From GCA-002282575 sp964606405 (GTDB lineage Bacteria > Pseudomonadota > Gammaproteobacteria > Thiomicrospirales > Thiomicrospiraceae), in contig CAZSGH010000014.1 of assembly GCA_964606405.1 (NCBI GenBank), forward strand, positions 1-64,000: a DNA stretch of 64,000 nt. Direction: 5' to 3'. Within the stretch, counting starts at the first letter, position 1, and each line of letters starts with the position of its first letter. A program made the position numbers and the translations under genes. Shown here in pieces: positions 44,292 to 51,851 of the stretch. The notes under the pieces are model-generated. The model worked only from the letters and a program-made list of their open reading frames with translations. It did not search any database and had not been told where the DNA came from.

Positions 44292-44358
44292 TGTCATCCT
44301 CGCGTATGCAGGAACCCATAAAACCAAAGGATAGGTTCCCGCTTTCGCGGGAATGACG
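44292..44358. repeat. Compound dRS3-like palindromic repeat
   Basis: GTTCCCGCTTTCGCGGGAATGAC at the right and a diverged opposite-facing partner GTCATCCTCGCG...AGGAACCC at the left can fold into a larger hairpin. The core is the widespread proteobacterial palindrome built on ATTCCCGCGAAAGCGGGAAT. It lies between the convergent serB and bolA-like genes and may terminate both. Confidence 0.75.
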
Positions 44359-44363
44359 CGCTT

Positions 44364-44675
44364 TTAAAGATTTCCCTTATCACTGCCTGCACAAGCAGGA
44401 CTGTCAGGCTCAACCTCACCACGCGCTTGCCATTCGGCTGGCGTGTAGGTGTGCAATCCTAAGGCATGCACGCCTTGCGTCGCCTCTTTTAGCACAGCTT
44501 GCACGGCACGATGACGCGCTAACAATGGCTTGTCACAAAAAACATCACTCACCAAGGTAATTTTAAAATGCGAGTTACTGCCCTTACCGCTGCTGTGCAA
44601 ATGACTTTCGTTGTCGACATACATCACTTGGGGTGAAAAGGTATCTTTCAGAATTTTTTCGATTTGTTGTTGCAT
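44364..44675 (-). CDS. BolA family protein
   Basis: The 103-aa product matches the BolA/IbaG fold: MQQQIEKILKDTFSPQVMYVDNESHLH, then GSNSHFKITLVSDVFCDKPLLARHRAVQAVL. The conserved histidines partner monothiol glutaredoxins in iron-sulfur or stress regulation. The tail after WQARG is variable. It begins 5 bases after the stop of the DUF302 gene. Confidence 0.93.
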   Translation of the reverse strand: MQQQIEKILKDTFSPQVMYVDNESHLHSSGKGSNSHFKITLVSDVFCDKPLLARHRAVQAVLKEATQGVHALGLHTYTPAEWQARGEVEPDSPACAGSDKGNL

Positions 44676-44680
44676 TATCC

Positions 44681-45166
44681 TTACTCCGCCACGCTTTGGA
44701 TAATACTATCTAATAATTGGTTAATTGGTTTATAAACCTTCAACTTAGGAGCTTTTTTGTAGCTTAGAAACACCTTATTGGGTTCCGATTTTAAGGTATA
44801 GATCGAAATACCATAAGGGCAAAAAGCGATATTATGCGGATTATCGCGCATCATTTTTTGAGACAAATCGGCTTTGCAAAACAGAAGTGTCTCACCACCT
44901 GTATCGTAAACACCGTCAGCATACCCCAAATCGGCATTGGTTCTGTCTAACATATCTTTGACATGCGACACGGCGCTAATTACCATGCCGCGCTCCTCGA
45001 TGGCTGCTGCCAAATCGTCTCGCGCTTGTTCGTAATTTTTACCCGACAGTGTGTAAACGACGGCATCACCCACTTTCTGCGCTTTAAGTGGTGCTGCCAG
45101 ACTCACAACTGGCAAAAGCACCAGACTCAACATGATTATCTTTAATCTATTTTTTACTGTAGCCAC
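44681..45166 (-). CDS. Exported DUF302 protein
   Basis: The start at 45166 (GTG) has GGAGA upstream and gives a clean signal peptide (MATVKNRLKIIML..., cleavage after SLAAP or near it). The mature part (about residues 30-161) is a DUF302 domain: YTLSGKNYEQARDDLAAAIEERGMVISAVSHV near the start and NPHNIAFCPYGISIYTL in the middle. DUF302 proteins are of unknown function, and two cysteines are conserved here. It is divergent from the haem-PAS kinase operon across a gap of under 100 bp. Confidence 0.85.
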   Translation of the reverse strand: MATVKNRLKIIMLSLVLLPVVSLAAPLKAQKVGDAVVYTLSGKNYEQARDDLAAAIEERGMVISAVSHVKDMLDRTNADLGYADGVYDTGGETLLFCKADLSQKMMRDNPHNIAFCPYGISIYTLKSEPNKVFLSYKKAPKLKVYKPINQLLDSIIQSVAE

Positions 45167-45184
45167 GATTCTTCTCCGTTCATA

Positions 45185-45213
45185 TTGTGCTGACATTTTA
45201 TCACGCCTATAAT
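45185..45213 (+). promoter_or_regulatory. Sigma-70 promoter of the signalling operon at 45260
   Basis: TTGTGC (45185-45190), a 17-bp spacer and a perfect TATAAT (45208-45213) stand 46 bases before the kinase start, which has AGGA as ribosome site. Confidence 0.72.
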
Positions 45214-45259
45214 CAGTTTAATAAATTTGAAATAAATTACAAGAAAACAGGAAATCTTA

Positions 45260-47128
45260 ATGGACTTCACTGATTATGCTGTTGAGCTTGAATACCAAGC
45301 AATCCTTAACAATGTACTCGAAGCGATCATTACCATTGATACGCACGGCATTGTCCTGTCAGCAAACGCGGCGGCTGTATCGATGTTCGGCTACAGTTTG
45401 CAAGAAATGCTAGGGAAAAACGTTAATCAGTTAATGCCTGATGCGCATGCTCGTGCCCACGATGGTTATATTGATGCCTACTTAAAGACAGGCGTCGAGC
45501 ATGTTTTAGGAAAAGGAAGAGAAGTTCAGGGCAAACATAAGTCAGGAACAACATTCCCAATGCACCTTGCGGTTAGCGACGTACAACTGCCACATACGCG
45601 CTATTTTGTGGGGGTTTGCCGAGATATTAGCGAACAAAAAGCCACCGAAAAACTTAAAAATGAGTTTATCTCTATTGTCAGTCACGAACTACGCACCCCG
45701 CTAACCTCTATTACTGCCTCTCTGGGCTTGTTAAAGGGTGGCATTGGTGGTCAACTACCAGATAAAGCACGCAATCTAATTGATATTGCGCACAACAACG
45801 CCGCTCGACTAGGTCGACTCATTAACGATATTTTAGATATCGAGAAAATAGAAGCGGGTAAAATGACGTTTAAACGCGACATGCTTAGCACAAATCAACT
45901 CGTACAAGAATCGCTTAATGCCAATCAAGGCTATGCCGACAAATACAAAGTGTCACTCATATTCGACCCGATTATACCTGACGTCACGGTTGTTGCTGAC
46001 CATGATCGCAGCTTACAGGTATTGGCCAACCTCATCTCTAATGCCTGCAAATTTTCGTCTGCACAGTCGCAAGTCTTAATTGCTGTTAAACAGACGGGAA
46101 AGCGCTTAGAGATTTGTGTCACCGATTACGGTTGCGGTATTCCGCCTGAATTTGCACCGCATGTTTTCGATAAGTTTTCTCAAGCAGATAGTTCAACAGC
46201 ACGCAGCAAAGAAGGCACAGGACTAGGGCTTGCGTTATCGCGGCAAATGGCGAAGCAGATGGGCGGCGATCTTAGCTTTACATCTACTCCCAACATGCAG
46301 ACGCAATTTTGCTTTTCCCTTCCTATTGCGACGCCCCTGCAAGAAGAAAACACGACTGACAATGACAAAGCACGCATCTTAATTGTCGAAGATGATCCTG
46401 ATATTGCTCGCTTACTGTCATTATTACTAAAAGAACAAGGTATCAGTAGTCATATTGCTTATACAGCCGAGCAAGCACTCGTCCAACTGAGTCAACACTG
46501 CTATGCTGCCATGACACTTGATTTAATGCTCCCAGGCAGCGATGGCACACAATTACTCGCCCAACTGAGACAACAAGCAAGAACCAAGCATCTTCCTGTT
46601 ATTGTGGTTTCTGCCATTAGCGATAAGCACCAACAAGACTTAACCGCTGCATATGCTGTATTGGATGTACTACCCAAGCCCATTAACGAAGGCTTGCTTA
46701 TGGATGCGATTGGTCGCGCCCTCAATATTAAAAACCCACATCATCAGCGCCCACGTATTTTACATGTTGAAGATGATGAAGATATTGCCAGCTTATTCTC
46801 TACCTTACTCGGTACAGCGTTTGACTACCAAAGCGCACCAACACTGATGCAGGCTAGAGCTTGTTTAATGAACTACCAACCCGATTTAATCCTGCTCGAT
46901 CTTGATTTACCAGACGGTAGCGGGACGCAGTTTTTTGATGACTTGCAAGCAGCGGGACTGTCTGATCGTCCCGTTGTCATTTTTTCGGCACAAGAAGATG
47001 CACCCGATACGTTATTTAATCGTGTCAGTCATTATTTAATCAAATCTCGCACCAGCAATCAGGCATTATTGGATACGCTCACCCAACTAACACGTAACAC
47101 GAAAGATAAGGTTACAGAGCACATCTAA
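45260..47128 (+). CDS. Hybrid histidine kinase with FixL-like haem PAS and two receivers
   Basis: The 622-aa cytosolic protein has a PAS domain (about 10-125) closely resembling rhizobial FixL: KNVNQLMPDAHARAHDGY, then GKGREVQGKHKSGTTFPMHL. His67 aligns with the FixL haem ligand (His200 in Bradyrhizobium). His81 and Arg87 align with His214 and Arg220. HisKA has SHELRTPLTS (His142), and HATPase G-boxes DYGCGIP and GTGLGLAL follow. Two receivers end the protein (Asp421 in TLDLMLPG, Asp547 in LLDLDLPD). No membrane helix is present. It probably senses oxygen or another gas through haem, and passes phosphate along a relay to the downstream genes. Confidence 0.88.
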   Translation: MDFTDYAVELEYQAILNNVLEAIITIDTHGIVLSANAAAVSMFGYSLQEMLGKNVNQLMPDAHARAHDGYIDAYLKTGVEHVLGKGREVQGKHKSGTTFPMHLAVSDVQLPHTRYFVGVCRDISEQKATEKLKNEFISIVSHELRTPLTSITASLGLLKGGIGGQLPDKARNLIDIAHNNAARLGRLINDILDIEKIEAGKMTFKRDMLSTNQLVQESLNANQGYADKYKVSLIFDPIIPDVTVVADHDRSLQVLANLISNACKFSSAQSQVLIAVKQTGKRLEICVTDYGCGIPPEFAPHVFDKFSQADSSTARSKEGTGLGLALSRQMAKQMGGDLSFTSTPNMQTQFCFSLPIATPLQEENTTDNDKARILIVEDDPDIARLLSLLLKEQGISSHIAYTAEQALVQLSQHCYAAMTLDLMLPGSDGTQLLAQLRQQARTKHLPVIVVSAISDKHQQDLTAAYAVLDVLPKPINEGLLMDAIGRALNIKNPHHQRPRILHVEDDEDIASLFSTLLGTAFDYQSAPTLMQARACLMNYQPDLILLDLDLPDGSGTQFFDDLQAAGLSDRPVVIFSAQEDAPDTLFNRVSHYLIKSRTSNQALLDTLTQLTRNTKDKVTEHI

Positions 47129-47264
47129 TAATCTAACGTGTTGGAGGTCTGGAGGAAGGGCGTGTTAAAATTAACACCTAGCCCATGAATACTCCCCTTC
47201 CTTCAGCAATAAAACAAATTTGGAAAGCCTCAAAACAAGCGAAGTGATGTTTTTAGACTTTCTC
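47128..47264 (+). repeat. Dispersed intergenic repeat, copy inside the signalling operon
   Basis: The copy starts at the kinase stop codon: AATCTAACGTGTTGGAGG, TCTGGAGGAAGGG, CCCCTTCCTTCAGCAATAAA, ACAAATTTGGAAAG, CTCAAAACAAGCGAAGTG and ATGTTTTTAGACTTTC. It separates the hybrid kinase from the lone receiver gene. Confidence 0.85.
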
Positions 47265-47287
47265 TACAAACGCCATAGGAGAAGACA

Positions 47288-47680
47288 ATGTCTCATTTAA
47301 ACCATATTCTCTTTGTCGAAGATGATCCTGATATTCGTCTGTTAGCCAGTATGGCACTCGTTGAAATTGGCAACTTTACCCTAGCAGAAGCTCAAAATGG
47401 CGTTGAGGCATTAGCTTATCTTAACGATCCCAATCAGCCAAGACCAGAGCTAATATTAATGGATATGATGATGCCTGAACTCGATGGCATTGGTGCTTTG
47501 GCGCAAATAAAAGCAGATAACACCCTGAATAGCATCCCTGTTATTTTTATGACCGCACGCGTACAACCAGACGAAATAAAAAGCTATATTGACGCGGGTG
47601 CTATGGGTGTTATTACCAAACCATTCGACCCGATGACCTTAGTAGAACAAGTCAACCAATTATGGGAAGCACGCGCGTGA
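47288..47680 (+). CDS. Single-domain response regulator
   Basis: The 130-aa protein is a lone receiver: acidic residues in VEDDPD (near 11-13), phospho-acceptor Asp59 in LILMDMMMPE, the threonine in IFMTARV and the lysine in ITKPFDP. It has no output domain, so it probably shuttles phosphate between the hybrid kinase upstream and the HPt domain downstream. Its stop overlaps the next start as GTGA. AGGAG lies upstream of its ATG. Confidence 0.93.
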   Translation: MSHLNHILFVEDDPDIRLLASMALVEIGNFTLAEAQNGVEALAYLNDPNQPRPELILMDMMMPELDGIGALAQIKADNTLNSIPVIFMTARVQPDEIKSYIDAGAMGVITKPFDPMTLVEQVNQLWEARA

Positions 47681-49338
47681 ACCTAGAACCTAAAGCACAC
47701 ATGAGCAGCAAACTACAAACCATTCGTAATTTGTACATCTCAGAACTACCACAAAAAATAAATAATATGCGTCTGGCTTGGCAAAAAGTTTCCGAACAGA
47801 AAGATACAAGCGATCTGCGCCATTTACGCATTATGATTCATTCATTAGCAGGATCTTCTGGGTCTTTTGGTCTGCCACACATTCAACAGCAAGCAGAGCA
47901 ATTAGAAGCACTACTTAGACATATCACCTTTAATGACAAGCAACAACAAAAAAATATCGATCAGCACCTCAACTTAATGCAAGAAACGGCAAAAACTGCT
48001 AGTAAAATCAATCATCAAAGCCAGCACAACCAGCAAGAAAATGTGACGTTTCACTCACAACAAAAACGCCATATCCTGATTGTCGAAGACGATCCATCAC
48101 AAGGTGATGATTTAGCTGAGCAGCTGATGCACTATGGCTATGAAGTTGTTTTATTGCGCGATATTAGCAAGTTAGAAAACACGCTAACCACACAAACGGT
48201 CAATCTCGTGTTGTGCGACATCATGCATAATGACCGCGAAAATGCGGGGTTTGAAGCGATTCATCAATTACGAACGAAACATGTTAATTGCTCACAGTTA
48301 CCCGTGCTTTTTTTGTCTGCTCGCGATGACTTAGAGGCTCGACTTAAAGCCATTCGTGCTGGTGGCATTGGTTATTTTCAAAAGCCTGTAAACATTGGTA
48401 GTTTAATTGATCGGATTGAACAATTAATATCTCCCAATACAACAGAAAGGCAACCACATGTTTTACTTGTGGATGACGATACCAGCCTGTCGCAATATCA
48501 TGCCTTATTGCTTGAAGAGGCAGGCATACAAACATGGATTTTAAATGATCCAGAAAAACTCATGGATACCCTGCGTGTTTTTAGCCCAGACCTTGTTTTG
48601 ATGGATCTTTACTTTCCCAATTGCACAGGCGTTGAGTTAGCAGGCGTTATTCGACAGCAAAATAATTACTTAGGTGTCCCTATTCTCTTTTTATCGATCG
48701 AAAAAGAAATCTCAGAACACTTACTGGCTTACAGCAGCGGTGCTGATGACTTTTTAACCAAGCCTATCAACCCCAAACATTTTGTACCTTTGGTCATCGA
48801 AAAAATCAAACGCTTCCGCCAACTACGCGACATGATGCTACACGATAGTCTAACAGGAGCCTTTAACCATACCAGCATTAAAAACTTGATGGATTCAGAA
48901 ATCTCTCGTAGTCGCAGAGAGGGACACAATATGGTTGTTGCTATGCTGGACATCGACTGGTTTAAAAAAGTTAACGATACCTATGGTCACCCAGCTGGTG
49001 ATCGCGTGTTACGCGACTTATCGCACTTATTACATCGTCGACTACGTCATTCTGACTCTGTTGGACGCTATGGTGGCGAAGAGTTTATGGTCGTTTTAGG
49101 CAATACCGACATAAACACAGCCCTGCAAGTACTAGATGGCATTCGTGAGCACTTCGCAAAAATCGTCCATGAAGAAAGCGACAAACAATTCCAAGTGACT
49201 TTTTCTGCTGGAATAGCTCAGCTTAGTGACTTTAGCGAGGGTAAGCAACTCGTATCTGCTGCAGACGATGCCCTTTATCGCGCTAAAGAAGCGGGACGTA
49301 ACCGCATCTGTTTAGCACAACGAGAGGTGCTGGAATGA
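47677..49338 (+). CDS. HPt-REC-REC-GGDEF diguanylate cyclase
   Basis: The product is 553 aa from the GTG at 47677, which overlaps the previous stop and has GGAAG upstream. It has an HPt domain (about 5-105; His55 in MIHSLAGSSGSFG), receiver 1 (about 130-252; Asp181 in VLCDIMHN) and receiver 2 (about 260-380; Asp310 in VLMDLYFP). A GGDEF domain (about 388-550) follows, with active site GGEEF at 466-470 and an inhibitory I-site RHSD at 457-460. It should make c-di-GMP under control of a phosphorelay. The four parts in one chain allow phosphate to enter through the HPt or either receiver. Confidence 0.92.
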   Translation: MNLEPKAHMSSKLQTIRNLYISELPQKINNMRLAWQKVSEQKDTSDLRHLRIMIHSLAGSSGSFGLPHIQQQAEQLEALLRHITFNDKQQQKNIDQHLNLMQETAKTASKINHQSQHNQQENVTFHSQQKRHILIVEDDPSQGDDLAEQLMHYGYEVVLLRDISKLENTLTTQTVNLVLCDIMHNDRENAGFEAIHQLRTKHVNCSQLPVLFLSARDDLEARLKAIRAGGIGYFQKPVNIGSLIDRIEQLISPNTTERQPHVLLVDDDTSLSQYHALLLEEAGIQTWILNDPEKLMDTLRVFSPDLVLMDLYFPNCTGVELAGVIRQQNNYLGVPILFLSIEKEISEHLLAYSSGADDFLTKPINPKHFVPLVIEKIKRFRQLRDMMLHDSLTGAFNHTSIKNLMDSEISRSRREGHNMVVAMLDIDWFKKVNDTYGHPAGDRVLRDLSHLLHRRLRHSDSVGRYGGEEFMVVLGNTDINTALQVLDGIREHFAKIVHEESDKQFQVTFSAGIAQLSDFSEGKQLVSAADDALYRAKEAGRNRICLAQREVLE

Positions 49339-49598
49339 GTCAAACCATCACCATTTCCATCGAACATATTGGCGATATCGCTTGGCAAAACCAACACAGT
49401 CTGCTTGAAGCATTAGAAGATGCAGGCATCGATATTGATTATAGCTGTCGAACAGGGGCATGCGCCGCATGCAAAGTTTCTGTGTTATCCGGCAAAGTTC
49501 ACTGGCGCAACCAACCCATTGCCAGTATTCATGGTAACGAAGTTTTTGCTTGTTCTGTTATTCCACTAACAGATATTAAGATTGCTTTACCACATTAG
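49335..49598 (+). CDS. [2Fe-2S] ferredoxin
   Basis: The 87-aa protein has the plant-type ferredoxin cysteine pattern C-x4-C-x2-C (in DYSCRTGACAACKVSVL, about 34-47) and a fourth cysteine near residue 75 (EVFACSVIP). Its start overlaps the diguanylate cyclase stop as ATGA, so it is translationally coupled to it. A free ferredoxin in a signalling operon suggests a redox input, but this is inference. Its last 23 bases overlap the end of the convergent aas-like gene. Confidence 0.92.
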   Translation: MSQTITISIEHIGDIAWQNQHSLLEALEDAGIDIDYSCRTGACAACKVSVLSGKVHWRNQPIASIHGNEVFACSVIPLTDIKIALPH

Positions 49599-51666
49599 TT
49601 AAAGCAACCAAGTCCAGCTTACCGCTACCCAGCAATGGCAATGTTTCGACAACAACAAAAGCTTTAGGCAGCGCAATCTCTGGCAAAGCAGCAGCCTTAG
49701 CCTGACTTGCCATTTGCGTTCTATCGAGTTGTGCGTTGGTTGTCACCAAAACAATGCGCTCGCCTTTGTGTGCATCAGAAACGGCAACAGCAGCATGCCC
49801 TCCTTCACTATCAATCAAGCGCGCGATCTGCTCAGTTAGCTCCAACGAAACCATCTCTCCGCCCACCTTAGCAAAACGCTTTTGTCGTCCCAAAATGCGT
49901 AACATGCCATTATCTTCCAACTGTCCGAGATCACCTGTATCGTACCAAGGCGCACCAATTAACGATGGTACTGGTGATAAGATGGCTGGCGCATCCGCTA
50001 AATAATAACCGCGCATCACATTTAAACCCGACACATGCAATCGCCCACCCTCGCTCAAGCCTTCGACAGCAACAACACAGGCTTGCATAGCAGGCACAAG
50101 CTGACCGACGGTGCCAATTTCGTTGGCATGACGCGTATTGACAGCAATCACTGGCGCTGTTTCCGTCACACCATAGCCTTCAAAAATGAGAATACCAAAC
50201 TTATTAAGCCACATGTCGCGCACGACAGGCTGAAGCTTTTCTGCCCCAGCAATCACATAGCGCAACCGATGAAAATCGAACACAGAGGCACTGCGCCCCC
50301 ACTGACTTAAGAAGCTACTAGAACCGAATAAGACGGTACAATTACGATCGTAAATAAGCTCAGGAATGAGCTTAACCTGCAATGGGCTGGTAAATAGTAA
50401 TAAGGGAATACCTCGCAACAACGGCAACAATGCCCCCACCGTCAAGCCAAACGAGTGAAACAAAGGTAACGCAATAAAGAACTTGTCAGCAGGTGAAAAA
50501 TCGAGCACGGCGCAAGTTTGCGCCACATTGGCAAGCACATTATCGTGCGATAAAGAAACACCTTTAGGCTTACCTTCAGAGCCTGAGGTAAACAGTACAA
50601 CCGCTTCATCATTCACATTAACGGTAGAGGAATGCTGTTCTGGAAAAAACATGGCTAATAAGGCAGCGCGCTTACCTGACCAATTGGGAGAATTATCTTC
50701 GAGCCAAACCCACTCAACACGACTAATCACTTCTGGCAACACACTGGCATTAATCGCTGCTAAAAACGCACGCGATGAAACAATACGCTTAACACCAGCA
50801 ACCTCGCAAGCTGCCGCAATACCCGCTGCACCAGCAGTAATATTCAATAATGCCGCGCTACGCCCCGACGACCAAATTCCCAGTAAGGTTGCTAAGGTTT
50901 GCGGGCGATTAGGTAATAACACGCCAACTTTTTCGCCTGTTGCCAACGACTGCCACAAAGGGCGCAACAGTAAGCCCTGCCATAACAAGCGCCAATACGA
51001 CCAGCGATGTCCATCCGCATCTTCAACCAGTTGACGTGAGAATCCCCAACGCCTTCCCGCTTGATAAACTGCATGCCACAACCCCATTTGCGCACGCGCA
51101 TCGACAAGCATTTGTTTTAATAACGCATCTGCATCGCCATGACTAGGATGATCGCTGTCGATAACCGACTGCCAATGCACCCGAACACAAGGACGTAAAA
51201 ACCGTGGCTGATCTTTTGAAAGCGCGCCAAAATAACTCCATGCTAAACCATCAATACACACGGGAAGAATCGGTACTTTGGCGTAACGAACCAACCAATT
51301 CGCCCCTGCGTAGACTTTCATTAACCCGCCTGTCGTTGTCATGCGCCCTTCAGGAAAAAGCACCACAGTACGCCCAGAGCGCAATGCCTTAATCACGGCT
51401 TTCATCGAAGCAGGGTTTTGGCTTTCTACCAGAACATAGTCACAGGCACGCAGGACAAAACGCATCCACGGATTAGCAACCACCTGCTGATGAATAACAA
51501 ATAACGGACTTTGCGGCAAATACGCCCACAAAATAACGCCATCCAATAAGGATTGATGGTTCGCCACCACCAACAAGCCTTGGTCTTCCTTTAAAGTCGG
51601 CAACTGACCAGCAAATGTTAACCGCGTGATGACCCGCAAACAAAAACGAACAAGGCTTTTCAACAC
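49576..51666 (-). CDS. aas: Aas-like bifunctional acyltransferase / acyl-ACP synthetase
   Basis: The 696-aa protein fuses an N-terminal PlsC acyltransferase domain (about 10-190; NHQSLLDG and FPEGRMTTTGG) to an AMP-binding acyl-activating domain (about 215-690; LFTSGSEGKPKGVSLSHDN, GYGVTETAPV, YDTGDLG, GSGKLD). E. coli Aas (719 aa) re-acylates lysophosphatidylethanolamine using acyl groups it activates onto ACP. Only its transporter domain partner LplT is absent here. The length and domain order fit Aas, though substrate is not proven. Confidence 0.88.
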   Translation of the reverse strand: MLKSLVRFCLRVITRLTFAGQLPTLKEDQGLLVVANHQSLLDGVILWAYLPQSPLFVIHQQVVANPWMRFVLRACDYVLVESQNPASMKAVIKALRSGRTVVLFPEGRMTTTGGLMKVYAGANWLVRYAKVPILPVCIDGLAWSYFGALSKDQPRFLRPCVRVHWQSVIDSDHPSHGDADALLKQMLVDARAQMGLWHAVYQAGRRWGFSRQLVEDADGHRWSYWRLLWQGLLLRPLWQSLATGEKVGVLLPNRPQTLATLLGIWSSGRSAALLNITAGAAGIAAACEVAGVKRIVSSRAFLAAINASVLPEVISRVEWVWLEDNSPNWSGKRAALLAMFFPEQHSSTVNVNDEAVVLFTSGSEGKPKGVSLSHDNVLANVAQTCAVLDFSPADKFFIALPLFHSFGLTVGALLPLLRGIPLLLFTSPLQVKLIPELIYDRNCTVLFGSSSFLSQWGRSASVFDFHRLRYVIAGAEKLQPVVRDMWLNKFGILIFEGYGVTETAPVIAVNTRHANEIGTVGQLVPAMQACVVAVEGLSEGGRLHVSGLNVMRGYYLADAPAILSPVPSLIGAPWYDTGDLGQLEDNGMLRILGRQKRFAKVGGEMVSLELTEQIARLIDSEGGHAAVAVSDAHKGERIVLVTTNAQLDRTQMASQAKAAALPEIALPKAFVVVETLPLLGSGKLDLVALTNVVKQS

Positions 51667-51681
51667 AACAATAACCTTAGG

Positions 51682-51850
51682 TAACCTCTAAAAACCCAGA
51701 GGGTTGGGGGTCTGGGGGAAGAGTTGCACAATAAACACATACAATTTGTTGACTTAGCCCCTTCCACCAGAGAAAAAATAAACATGGGAACGCTAAAAAT
51801 CGAGCATACCGAAGGTCTCGGAACGTAAAGCGAGATTTTTAGAGATGCCC
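51682..51850 (+). repeat. Dispersed intergenic repeat, long copy
   Basis: This copy is about 20 bases longer than the others. It has ACCTCTAAAAACCCAGAGGG, TTGGGGGTCTGGGGGAAG, CCCCTTCCACCAGAG, AAAAAATAAACATGGGAACG, CTAAAAATCGAGCATACCG, an extra small hairpin CCGAAGGTCTCGG, and GCGAGATTTTTAGAGATGCC. ACCTCTAAAAA and TTTTTAGAG mark its two outer ends. It abuts the stop of the kinase gene at 51852. Confidence 0.85.
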
Positions 51851-51851
51851 C

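Noticed and set aside
50483..51034. Plus-strand frame of 183 codons opposite the aas-like gene
   Set aside because: Composition is that of an antisense shadow, with no recognisable motif or ribosome site.
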